From NCBI RefSeq assembly GCF_000006405.1, contig NW_003200744.1, positions 1 to 64,000 of the forward strand: a stretch of 64,000 nt of DNA, read 5' to 3'. The translations under genes were made by a program, and so were the position numbers. Below, in pieces: positions 1-9,023 of the stretch. The stretch comes from Perkinsus marinus ATCC 50983 (Eukaryota; Perkinsozoa; Perkinsida; Perkinsidae). The notes beneath the pieces were generated by a model, which was not told where the DNA came from, did not search any database, and saw only the letters and a list, made by a program, of their open reading frames with translations. Position 1 is the first letter of the stretch. Each line of letters opens with the position of its first letter.

Positions 1-29
1 GGCCTTCACGATTCAGGTAAGTATTCGGA

Positions 30-3000
30 ATGGCATTAGACCCTAGCATCATTGCAATTACCACTCTTCTCGATATCTCAGAAACAGATCTAGCGTTTGT
101 GAAAGAAAATGACTTAGAATTAGCATTTACCACGCACGATCTCCCTCTCAAGGATCGTTGTTACTATCGTGCCATATTTTCTGATATATCTAGTAAGTCG
201 CATAGCACTTCTCATAGCATAACTACAGATTCATCACATTCTACTACTTTATCACACGAGCCAACTGCCTTATATCATATTCGGCAGGACGTTCAACGTG
301 AAATTGCCGCCAAAAATATCAAACCATGGCGTGGCTTAGCAGATTATCGCTCATTCATTGAATTTAAGATAGAAGTTGAGTATGTTTTAGATGATCTTGT
401 CAGTCCCGATTCACCTACCTTTGAGACCTACACGTATCACACATTAAAGTATTTGATAGATTCTAGTTTATGGGTGTCTGTGAAACGTGAGATTCCAGAT
501 CGCACTACTTCAAAAATATGGGACTATTTGAAACTAACTCAATGTCGTCCGTTCGATCTGGGGAATCTATACAGTAAGTGGACTCGTTTTCGTCAAAAGG
601 ATAATGCAGATATGTTCTCCCACGTCAAGCGTTTCGACTCCATGGTTACTCAGCTCAACACTTTAGGTTTTCAGATTCCAGATCAAGTTCTCATTGCTCA
701 ATTAGGAACTAGTTTACAGTCCTATCATGTTAGACAAATGGTTTTTGATATGGTAGCATCTGGCGAAAAGTCTTACGAAGCTGTCAGGGCTGCTATTCTC
801 TCTCGTAATAGCCCTCCTAAGTCTACCTTGCCCAATTCCACTAATGGGAAAGAGTCTAGAGCGCTCGAGAAAACCCAAGATAGCAAGGACTCGCAAGTTC
901 CACCTACTAAGAAATTTCCATGTCGCTTCTATCAATCTACTGGAACCTGTCGGTATGGTGATCGTTGTATTTTCCGTCATACAGCAGATACATCAGATAA
1001 CAAGGCTATACCTACAGACAATACAAGCTCTTCAAATTCACAATCAACATCTAACAAAGCACAAGACTTACGGGTGAGTTTTCAAGCTAAATCTTGTTTA
1101 ACAGCGTCATCCGACATTCTTCATGATCAATCTCTTCCACCAGCATTATCCTACGTCAAGACATCAGCAGGCTTCTTCGCTCAGTTAGATGGAGGAAGTC
1201 AATATTCTCTTATCTCTAGCACTGTTGCCGATAATCTCTCAGGCACACATCCTAGTGTTCACCTAGAAAAACCTATCACTTTCGAAGCAGTTAATAGCAC
1301 AACATTCACCAGCACTCATGCAGTCAACATTCCCGTTTTTGGCATATCCGTCAACTTCATAGTAGTGGATACTTTACCCCAGAATATTGCAGCACTTATA
1401 GGTGTTGATGTGTTAAATGATCTTGTAATTGATTATGTGAATAAAACTGCTCAGCATCAGGTAACTGGACAACAACTCCAACTCTACCGTCCTTCTACTC
1501 CTATACAATCTCTTGTTCTCAGCGATCATAGAACTGCAGACGACACTGACTCACCAGAAGTTGTTCATACTTCAGATACACCTCAAGAATATATCTTACA
1601 ACAACGTATTTCAGGTACACCAGACCTTCCCTGGAATGCTACTTATGGTATGCGTATCATCAAAGATTATGGATGGCTGAAAATTGGACTACTACCATCA
1701 TCATCTGAGCACTCCTCAACAAAGTATGTATTCTGCGCTGAGGTAAGTCAGACTGTACTGGATGATGCATTCAAGCAGAAACAGATAGTTGTCAAGACTC
1801 ACAAGAACTATCAATCTGCAGATTCTACTGTTCAACTCGAATGTGATAAACTCGTTCATCAATTTGTCGAGAATGAGAAACTCGTAGAAATACCATCCGC
1901 TGAGTTACAAGATTATCCACAGTGTACCAGCACAAACTACTATCCGATCACTAAACCTAGAGTACGACCCATTTTCCCATGCATAGGAGTGAATAAACTA
2001 CTCGATCGATATGGTAAGTTGATATTCAAACAACTTAAAATAGAATTTATCTATCATCAACTTCGTCTCGCGCATTCGATCATCAGTTTAGATGTTTCTG
2101 ATGCATTCATGTCCTTGTATACAGGAGATAGATTATCCAAACTTTTAACTGTTCGTACACCTTCAGGTCGCTTATATTCAGCTCGCAGGTGCATATATGG
2201 TCTCTCACTATCACCGGCAGTACTTGAAGCTGCTTTAGGTTTTATCCTTGCTACACATCGTGACGAGATCCTTCCTAGTACTACAAGAAATTCTCCCCCT
2301 AGTCACTCCGACGATTACATCATTTTACCAGATGATCCTATAGATTTACTGTCTGGTCACTCCGGAATTACTGTAGGTACACCCACGTTCATTTCCTCAT
2401 ATATGGATGATATCACATTATATTTGGATGAAGACTTACTGGGTCATGAACGTTCTATCATCGATCGTCTATCAGATATTGTCACTATATATGGACTACA
2501 GTTGAAACCCTCTAAGATTAAGATAATTCGAGAAGAAGATAAAGTTGAAACGTTAGGTCTCACTATCCTGTCCAAGGGTAAATATATATCTATACGACAG
2601 TCGAAATGGGATGAAGTCGTGAACTTCACATGGACTAAGTTTCCTACATATCGCGAAGCCTTATCATTTTTAGGTAAAGTCACAACATCATTTGAAGATC
2701 TCTTACCACCTCATGTTGCTCCGACTAAACATCTCCTTCAAAGTGTGGTAAGCAATAGTCGTGAAGCAGCATGTCAGATACAAGGGATCGATCGAACTAA
2801 GAAAAAATCATGGGATTTGCATCTACCACATGAATTACAATCTCTACTCGTTGAATTCCATACGTATATCTCATCTTGTGAGCTTCCTTTAGTCCCACGT
2901 GTTATTCCTATTGATAGTGAACCCTTAGAATTGCATGTAGACGCATCACAATATATGTTAGGTATAAAGTTAGTACTAGCACAGGATCATAGTACTTACT

Positions 3001-5012
3001 TCTTCTCACGTCAAATTTTACTGAAGAGTGTGAAACATAAATCTATTCATATAAGCGTCAAAGAAGTTATGAGTGTGTTATACGGTTCATGTCTACTGAA
3101 AACTTTCGAGCATTATACAGGTAAACAACTTCTATCGAATGTGACTATTCGTAATGACAATGTGACGTGTAATAAAATTATTCGAACACATCGTGTTAAG
3201 AGTAATCCTATCCAACAGAATTACTATCTCGCTCTACTGACTCATCTACAATTACTAGGACCATTAGAAATTCGATACATCCAAACTTCTCAGAATGCTG
3301 CAGATATCCTTACCCGTAATACTCTACTCGAGACTTTGTTAGCAACTTATTGGAAGTCGACTAACGAGAGTGAAGGCATTGACGTTTCTACTCCTACTGA
3401 TGATGACCTACATCCGAGTATGATGGCTAAACGACTTCTAGAAGACGATTCAACTATTGGTAATCGTGTAAAAGTTCGACGTCAAGCACAACGCGCTCCT
3501 ACAACTCCGGTAACTCCAGATCATTCTAGGTCTCACCCTCTACTCCAAGCATCTACTCGTCCGACTGTTCATTCTATGCCGTTAACTACGGTCACTACCG
3601 ATGACAACAAGCAACCTACCACATCCTCATCCTCTTCGTCATCAACATCAGTGCCAGAACTACCTCCAGTTCCTCAACTTCCTGTACAAGCAAACCATTC
3701 TGATGAACCTACGAATAATAACAATCAATTCAGCAAGCAAAACAAGAGTACACCTACTCTTGTCACTACACAAGAAACTCCACAACAAGTACCTCCGACT
3801 GAACCAAGGACCTTAGTACAACAGATTGACGCTGATAACCTCAAGAGCAAAATCACTACCTACCTTACCAACTTGCACCCAAACCAAGAAGGTCTATATG
3901 TCACAGATGATCACCCAAAACTGAATACGCTATTAATATTGTATTATCACCTACAAGGACATGATGGGCAATTTGGTACTAAATTGAGGTTACAAAATTT
4001 TGTTTGGAAGACCAAAGCTCAAGATATAAAACGCGTAGTTCCTACTTGCCATTACTGTCAAATCTACAAAGTTCAACCAAATGACAATAAACTACTTGAC
4101 GAAGTTCGGGAACTACAGCTACCACACATACCCTTTGAGTATGTCAGTATGGATACTACAGGACCATTCTACAGTCGCAATAAATTCTATGTGACTATTT
4201 TATGCGATCGTCTATCATGTTACTTAGTTACAGCCCCTACTGTCTCTGCACCAACATCTACCACAGTTATCGACCTAATCAACAAGGTTAAATATTCCTA
4301 TGGTATCACACCTCACTACATTCTAAGTGACAATGGAAGTATCTATGTCTCTGCCTCAAAGCTATTTTCACCAACTATTGATTATGATACTTCATCTAAC
4401 AACCCTATTACTACTACTACATCATCATCTACAACTAGTAGCAAGTGGATATTTTCTCCTATCTATTGTCCACAAGCAAATGGTCAAAGCGAAAGATTCA
4501 TGAGGGACTTGACTACTCTCATTAAGATCAAAGTTCAGGAGCATAACCTATCGTGGGATACACTAGATGATACTACATGGTTTAATGTTTGCAACGAGGT
4601 TACTTATGCTCTAAATACCCGTGCTCGACAACCTACTGGTATATCTCCTTATCAACTTATACATTTACATACTCCACCTGATCCGCTTCTGGGTACTGCA
4701 GCTATGCATCCACAAGATGGTTCTACTGTATCTACGACTTGGTATTCAGCAAGACTTCAACAATTATCAAAATCCCGTCAACGACTACCTACTATGAATA
4801 CTCCACTAAAACCTGGAGATGAGGTATTTGTCAAAATTATAGCACCTTCTGATAAGAATAAGCGAAGTCCAAAATTCGAAGGCCCATTCAGAGTCACTGC
4901 TCAAGCTGGCTCAAATAGGTACACTTTAGATAATGGTACTACCTACTCAAGTCGACATTTGAAGAGAAGGTTTTATCTTGATCTACCATTTGATTCATCT
5001 GACTCAGAATAA
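30..5012 (+). CDS. Gag-Pol polyprotein of LTR retrotransposon, 1660 residues
   Basis: The frame starts at the first ATG of the window and has no stop. Residues 1-290 are Gag-like. A CCCH zinc finger (C-x8-C-x5-C-x3-H) lies at about 297-316, followed by an aspartic protease motif LDGGS near 386. Reverse transcriptase has an acidic site near 688 and YMDD at 791-794. RNase H starts near 971. Integrase has an H-x3-H...C-x2-C zinc site at about 1306-1343 and catalytic D1374, D1433 and E1488. A GPF module sits near 1617. The D-E spacing is about 54 because of a Ser/Thr/Asn-rich insert at about 1442-1470. A linker near 1180-1240 is low complexity. The reverse transcriptase motif YGLSLSP resembles BEL/Pao more than Ty3, but a tree is needed. 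The CCCH finger replaces the usual CCHC knuckle. Confidence 0.93.
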   Translation: MALDPSIIAITTLLDISETDLAFVKENDLELAFTTHDLPLKDRCYYRAIFSDISSKSHSTSHSITTDSSHSTTLSHEPTALYHIRQDVQREIAAKNIKPWRGLADYRSFIEFKIEVEYVLDDLVSPDSPTFETYTYHTLKYLIDSSLWVSVKREIPDRTTSKIWDYLKLTQCRPFDLGNLYSKWTRFRQKDNADMFSHVKRFDSMVTQLNTLGFQIPDQVLIAQLGTSLQSYHVRQMVFDMVASGEKSYEAVRAAILSRNSPPKSTLPNSTNGKESRALEKTQDSKDSQVPPTKKFPCRFYQSTGTCRYGDRCIFRHTADTSDNKAIPTDNTSSSNSQSTSNKAQDLRVSFQAKSCLTASSDILHDQSLPPALSYVKTSAGFFAQLDGGSQYSLISSTVADNLSGTHPSVHLEKPITFEAVNSTTFTSTHAVNIPVFGISVNFIVVDTLPQNIAALIGVDVLNDLVIDYVNKTAQHQVTGQQLQLYRPSTPIQSLVLSDHRTADDTDSPEVVHTSDTPQEYILQQRISGTPDLPWNATYGMRIIKDYGWLKIGLLPSSSEHSSTKYVFCAEVSQTVLDDAFKQKQIVVKTHKNYQSADSTVQLECDKLVHQFVENEKLVEIPSAELQDYPQCTSTNYYPITKPRVRPIFPCIGVNKLLDRYGKLIFKQLKIEFIYHQLRLAHSIISLDVSDAFMSLYTGDRLSKLLTVRTPSGRLYSARRCIYGLSLSPAVLEAALGFILATHRDEILPSTTRNSPPSHSDDYIILPDDPIDLLSGHSGITVGTPTFISSYMDDITLYLDEDLLGHERSIIDRLSDIVTIYGLQLKPSKIKIIREEDKVETLGLTILSKGKYISIRQSKWDEVVNFTWTKFPTYREALSFLGKVTTSFEDLLPPHVAPTKHLLQSVVSNSREAACQIQGIDRTKKKSWDLHLPHELQSLLVEFHTYISSCELPLVPRVIPIDSEPLELHVDASQYMLGIKLVLAQDHSTYFFSRQILLKSVKHKSIHISVKEVMSVLYGSCLLKTFEHYTGKQLLSNVTIRNDNVTCNKIIRTHRVKSNPIQQNYYLALLTHLQLLGPLEIRYIQTSQNAADILTRNTLLETLLATYWKSTNESEGIDVSTPTDDDLHPSMMAKRLLEDDSTIGNRVKVRRQAQRAPTTPVTPDHSRSHPLLQASTRPTVHSMPLTTVTTDDNKQPTTSSSSSSSTSVPELPPVPQLPVQANHSDEPTNNNNQFSKQNKSTPTLVTTQETPQQVPPTEPRTLVQQIDADNLKSKITTYLTNLHPNQEGLYVTDDHPKLNTLLILYYHLQGHDGQFGTKLRLQNFVWKTKAQDIKRVVPTCHYCQIYKVQPNDNKLLDEVRELQLPHIPFEYVSMDTTGPFYSRNKFYVTILCDRLSCYLVTAPTVSAPTSTTVIDLINKVKYSYGITPHYILSDNGSIYVSASKLFSPTIDYDTSSNNPITTTTSSSTTSSKWIFSPIYCPQANGQSERFMRDLTTLIKIKVQEHNLSWDTLDDTTWFNVCNEVTYALNTRARQPTGISPYQLIHLHTPPDPLLGTAAMHPQDGSTVSTTWYSARLQQLSKSRQRLPTMNTPLKPGDEVFVKIIAPSDKNKRSPKFEGPFRVTAQAGSNRYTLDNGTTYSSRHLKRRFYLDLPFDSSDSE

Positions 5013-5069
5013 TACATTCTCATTCATGTTTATCTACATCATTCTATGTTTTATATTGGTTATTGTTCT

Positions 5070-5124
5070 AAAAGAAATCCAAAAGAAATGTAAAAGAAAT
5101 GTAGAAGAAATGTAAAAGAAAGTT
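5070..5124 (+). repeat. Five tandem copies of an 11-bp purine-rich unit
   Basis: The unit AAAAGAAATGT and close variants occur back to back at 5070, 5081, 5092, 5103 and 5114, just after the Gag-Pol stop. The position and purine content fit a polypurine tract used to prime plus-strand DNA synthesis, expanded into a tandem array. The priming role is inferred. Confidence 0.8.
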
Positions 5125-5181
5125 AAAAAAAAAAAAAAATTAAAATAAAAAAAATAAAAATAAAATAAAAATAAAAAAAAA
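5125..5181 (+). repeat. A-rich low-complexity tract
   Basis: Almost pure A with scattered T, directly after the 11-bp repeats. It may extend the polypurine tract or mark the upstream edge of the 3' LTR. Confidence 0.8.
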
Positions 5182-6115
5182 TGGAAAAAATTGTAAAGAT
5201 TGTTGTCATGATAATATACTATGATTTGTTGTTTTGTTGATTTGTTGCACTATTCCACTGTTAATGTATTCTTCTACTCATTAATATCAATCACTTATTA
5301 TTCATACTTTTCATCACATGCTATACTTACGATATACGATACCTTCTTCATCATACAATACTATACAATACACCCCTTTAAGTTATGTGAGTTTTAATTC
5401 TACTATTCTGATAAATGTCTACCAATATGTCAATCTTTAATATGTCTAAATCATATATATCATCACTATTATCTTGTATTAATTACTCATCAGATCCTTT
5501 GTGTCACACAAGATACTCACATTTATCATCTTGATTATTTGCACAATCATTTGTAATACTCAATCACAATTTTGATGCTTAATATGTAACCCAAGTTTAT
5601 ATGCATTTCTCTTCAATTCTACCTCTCATGATAAAAACCATTAATCATCATCATCATCATCATCATCACTAATCATGCTTCTAACCATTACTTTAGCATC
5701 CATTCTCAAGCGGATAACCATATATCTGAAGCCATAATTACTTCACACTAATGAAGAATATATTTATCTTATTCGTATGCATGTCAATATGTAAGCATGT
5801 TCTATGTTGTGGCTGCTCACTATTTGTACCTACTCTCTTTCGGGGGGGGAAGCTGTTACAAATAGCGCGCACCCAGATAATCGATTGCATTTGGAACCCA
5901 TTCCATTTGTTGTCTCGTTTGCCAGTACAGTCCCCCACGCGCGTGCTTTCAGAGATGCTTATGCTTTGTGAGGGTCGCTCAAATGGCCCCTGATCCCCTT
6001 GCCCAAAGTTGGATATACCGTGGACCGGAGTCTAGCGCCACGTGCCCACTTTGGCAACATTGGACAGGGGGAGTGGGGACGCACGTGAGTTTCATACCTT
6101 TACCATGTGCAGTTT
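5182..6115. other. AT-rich non-coding DNA, possible 3' LTR, then transition to host DNA
   Basis: No convincing coding frame. The stretch up to about 5740 shares the AT richness of the element. An ATC triplet repeat lies at 5644-5669. Composition becomes balanced after about 5860, where a run of nine G occurs at 5840-5849. I take this as the element's 3' end and its junction with the chromosome. Confidence 0.45.
5644..5669 (+). repeat. (ATC)n microsatellite
   Basis: About eight uninterrupted ATC triplets within the AT-rich region. Confidence 0.85.
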
Positions 6116-6155
6116 GGTCGTTTAGCTCAGTCGGTTAGAGCATCGTGCTAATAAG
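6116..6155 (+). pseudogene. tRNA-Ile(AAT)-like 5' half
   Basis: The sequence begins GGTCGTTTAGCTCAGTCGG and has a D-arm with GCTC/GAGC pairing. An anticodon stem TCGTG and loop CTAATAA carry anticodon AAT. Downstream comes about 20 nt that could be an intron, then CACAGGACGTGAATTC. That stretch only loosely resembles a variable loop and T-arm, and no 3' acceptor strand complementary to the first seven bases is present. A truncated or degenerate tRNA gene fits best. An unusual intron-containing tRNA is less likely. Confidence 0.45.
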
Positions 6156-6180
6156 TTGAGCAAATATTGTATCACAGGAC

Positions 6181-6576
6181 GTGAATTCTTGGCCCCTAGT
6201 TCATGAAGTGAGTAGTACGGTGGCCGTGGGTTATTCACCATGGACTGGTGGGTATTATGAGCAAAGGCCTAGGGATTTGGCTGCGACTTTGAGAAAGTTT
6301 CTGCTTGATTTAAAGTATGGAACTGGTGCTAGGTATGTGAATTCCCCGTATGCTTTAGCTTGTATGTTGCAGGGTCAGCTCAACAGTTATGGCATAGGTT
6401 GGCGTGGTGCTCGCGATATGACTACCCAGATGCTTATGACTGGTACTAGTTGCCAAGTCCCGTTTAGCAGCATGGGGCGCTGTTCACATGCTATGAAGAT
6501 GATTCTTTGTACTATCCTACCAGGGTTTCATTCATACCATCAGTCATCTCATTCGATAGTTCAACTCGTGTGCTAG
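6181..6576 (+). CDS. Unrecognised 131-codon open frame
   Basis: An open frame directly after the tRNA-like relic, ending in TAG. It carries a Tyr/Gly-rich start and a stretch LKYGTGARYVNSPYALAC that reads like protein. No family, signal peptide or membrane segment was recognised. It could be a single-exon gene, a retroelement fragment or chance. The flanking gene on the same strand starts about 100 bases later. Confidence 0.25.
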   Translation: MNSWPLVHEVSSTVAVGYSPWTGGYYEQRPRDLAATLRKFLLDLKYGTGARYVNSPYALACMLQGQLNSYGIGWRGARDMTTQMLMTGTSCQVPFSSMGRCSHAMKMILCTILPGFHSYHQSSHSIVQLVC

Positions 6577-6684
6577 TGGTGCCATGTGCGAATGTTCATG
6601 CTCGTAGCATGCATTAGGAACCACTTGTGTTACCTCAGTAAGAGTAGGCCGCATTCTCAGTTCGATATTGCGAACCTTCCACCA

Positions 6685-7566
6685 ATGAAACGCGATGCTG
6701 AGGATCTGGAACCAGAATTCGGTATGAATTCGGATAATGAGTCAGCTGAGGCCGGTCAGCCACAGAAGAAAATGCGGTTAGATGACGATAAAGCCCGGAA
6801 ATGGAGAGAGACGTGTTCAACACCGAGCGGAGTGCCTGATGAGCAACTAGAGATTGTGCAGCATGCTTTAGAGCTATCATCAAGTACCCTGGATATCGAG
6901 CTCAAACCAGAGTCATTTGTCGCCTATCCTAAACCTGGGGCTGATGATGCGCATAAATACGGGTTATAATCACCTATGCTGATGAGAATGTTTGAGTGCA
7001 CTGCACTGTTTTAGGTACTTGCAGAATTGTCCTCCAGCTAGCCTGCTGGGATCTGGAGAGAAAGGCCATGTGAAAGGGCTTATAGTGTGCGCTAGTGCTA
7101 CCAGGGTGAACGAAGTTGCGAAGGAACTCGAGAAAGATTGCGGAATTCAGAACTCTAAGATAGCACGTGTGAGTGACTCTGAATGACTTGCTGGATATCC
7201 GATGGTTAATGATGTTGCAGGTAGCATTTACTGGAAGAGGAAGACGTAAGGAGCAAAAGGCTGCTCACGAGCTGGCCTTGCAGAAGGCTACTCTATGCGT
7301 GACCGTCCCTGGACGATTGACGAGCATCACCGAACTCGGAGAGGTAATGTGTTAGGGTAACACGACTGTCAATGGGTAGGGCTACGGATCGCTTCACCCT
7401 TCAGCTGGAGCTGATTATACTGGACATCAGCACGGACGTCAAAGGCCTCAGTCTTCTCTCACAGCAGCAGTCCCGTGATTCGCTACTTGAATGGTTCACT
7501 TCTGACGCGGCAGCGGAGATACGGCAGCGGATCGCTAAAGACGACACCGCCATAATGCTGTTTTAA
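6685..7566 (+). CDS. CMS1: CMS1-family ribosomal small-subunit biogenesis protein
   Basis: Four exons join in phase: 6685-6962, 7015-7168, 7221-7343 and 7405-7566. They encode about 238 residues; human CMSS1 is about 279. The N-terminal third is acidic with a short basic patch, QKKMR. The rest shows the degenerate DEAD-helicase-like core of CMS1: GLIVCASATRVNEV (strand and helix of a RecA fold), TVPGRL in place of the GTPGR motif, and LELIILDIS as the degenerate Walker B strand. Known members act in 40S assembly in the nucleolus and lack ATPase motifs, and no Walker A is seen here either. Introns are 52, 52 and 61 nt. The start is the ATG opening the acidic region; an upstream in-frame ATG at 6586 is less likely. 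Confidence 0.8.
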
Positions 7567-7753
7567 CTCAACGTTACCAGGTTATATTGCTTTGTGCGGT
7601 GTTGGTCATCGGGAACCCTGAAACTGAAACACGGAGTATGAGATTTTTCGAGACTACTCGAAGGCATCGTGGCGGCTGTTGGTTTTCCTACACTTCACTT
7701 CTCAATGCACAGACGTGTAGTTTGCACCTTCTTATCTTGAAGTATTCAACGCA

Positions 7754-8768
7754 ATGGGTGACCCTGAGGCGGAGTGCGACTTTTGCCGGGTTAGGCAGCT
7801 CCAAGATCGAGATACAATATCGGTCCTACCATGCATGTAGGTCCACGAAGTCTTGACTGTAACGACATCAAGCGTTAGTTTTCCGCTGAGCCCATATACC
7901 AGATACACCAAGAAGCCGGTTGATGAAAGCGATGGCTGATGCTAGGAGTACATTAAATGAGGACTATAGGGGCCAGGCACTAATCACTTCTCTGCAATCA
8001 GTGCGAGGATTGAGACGGTTGCGGCTCTTCGAGTGTAGCTCATTGTTGCCTCTTCACAAGTTGTGGATCACATAAGTAGTAGATATTCTCTGCAATTCAT
8101 GCGTCGTGACCAGTTTGCTCTCGTCGTTGACGGATTCCTCGATTGGTCTACTAGAAAGGATGGAGAAAATTCCATACTTCATGAGATCCAATATCAAGGT
8201 TGCTTAGGAGCCTATTCACGGCGAGAATCCACTGCGTACGATCTACCTAGATCGCCTCACTCCCAGGCTAGCAGTTGTACAACAGTTTTGGGAAGGAGAT
8301 GCAGGCCTACAACTTCATTATCATGACTGGACAGTCCGCTGCCCGTCCGGTCGCTAAGATCCACGATGGGGCATTCATGTTTTCAACTTCTAAAGATAGA
8401 GTGGAATGGATAAATGGTGATCGAGCATAATATGCTCAGCATATAATGATCAGTTGGCATTCTGTAGATCGATCGTCGGCATCAAATCTGAAATGACTCG
8501 GCAAACTAAAAGAAGCCGCCCAGAAAAATGCTTAACAGAGTATTATAGCATGCGAAGACCTGTTGCAGACATACAATATGCGGAACGACATTTCGGATTG
8601 CCACCTTTCGCTGTGAAGGTGGGAAAAGTAGAGAAGTAGCAGCTTGGTTGAGTAGAGCGGGCTGGTTGGAGTATTCAAAAAAGCTGTCGATGCTTTACAG
8701 GAGCTTACTATTTTGGAGGTGCAGTCTACCGATGCAGCCCAATCATCAGGTAAAGTCGAATGATAATA
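7754..8768 (+). CDS. Uncharacterised multi-exon protein
   Basis: Several exons splice in phase. One begins near 8039 and ends at 8198 (…ALVVDGFLDWSTRKDG…). A 52-nt intron spans 8199-8250. The next exon runs from 8251 (LTPRLAVVQQFWEGD…HYHDWTVRCPS). Then come one near 8442-8621 (…YYSMRRPVADIQYAERHFG…) and a last one ending at the TGA at 8766-8768. An upstream exon near 7918-8000 joins through a 38-nt intron. The true 5' end is unclear: it may start at the ATG at 7754 (a short Cys-x2-Cys peptide) or upstream near 7638. No family was recognised. The product seems soluble and helical with conserved-looking aromatic motifs. Confidence 0.55.
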
Positions 8769-9023
8769 CTGAGTATTAATGGTCATCTTCTTACAAATCA
8801 CTAAGTTATCACTAAGTTATATCTTGTCACATAAATACTGATAAAAGAGGAAACTTTTCGTATGAATAGAACCCAATCATGTCATTAGTATAATTTCCGA
8901 TAACGACAATGTGTAAATTAAAATAACACAACTCAAGAATCAGTAACGGGTCATTTTTAGCGACCGTATTGCAGATTGATCCTTCGCGTTAGTTAGACTA
9001 ACTGATTCGAAGTTAACTCAGTC
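8769..9023. other. Intergenic, no gene seen
   Basis: AT-rich stretch between two plus-strand genes. No coding frame, RNA gene or repeat was recognised. Confidence 0.5.

Larger units (their letters stand above)
1..5859 (+). mobile_element. LTR retrotransposon (BEL/Pao- or Ty3-like), 5' end truncated by the window
   Basis: One uninterrupted Gag-Pol frame fills 30-5012. It is followed by a purine-rich repeat and A-rich tract (5070-5181) and then AT-rich non-coding DNA. The domain order is protease, reverse transcriptase, RNase H, integrase, which excludes Copia and fits BEL/Pao or Ty3. The 5' LTR and primer-binding site would lie left of base 1. The right limit is an estimate: AT richness ends near 5740-5860, and a TGT start near 5190 with an ACA end at 5859 would be a possible 3' LTR. 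Without the 5' copy the LTR cannot be proved. The intact frame suggests recent insertion. Confidence 0.75.

Noticed and set aside
8205-8207. In-frame TAG suggesting stop-codon reassignment or a 9-nt intron
   Set aside because: Reading the upstream exon in the neighbouring frame gives a clean 52-nt GT-AG intron at 8199-8250 that contains the TAG.
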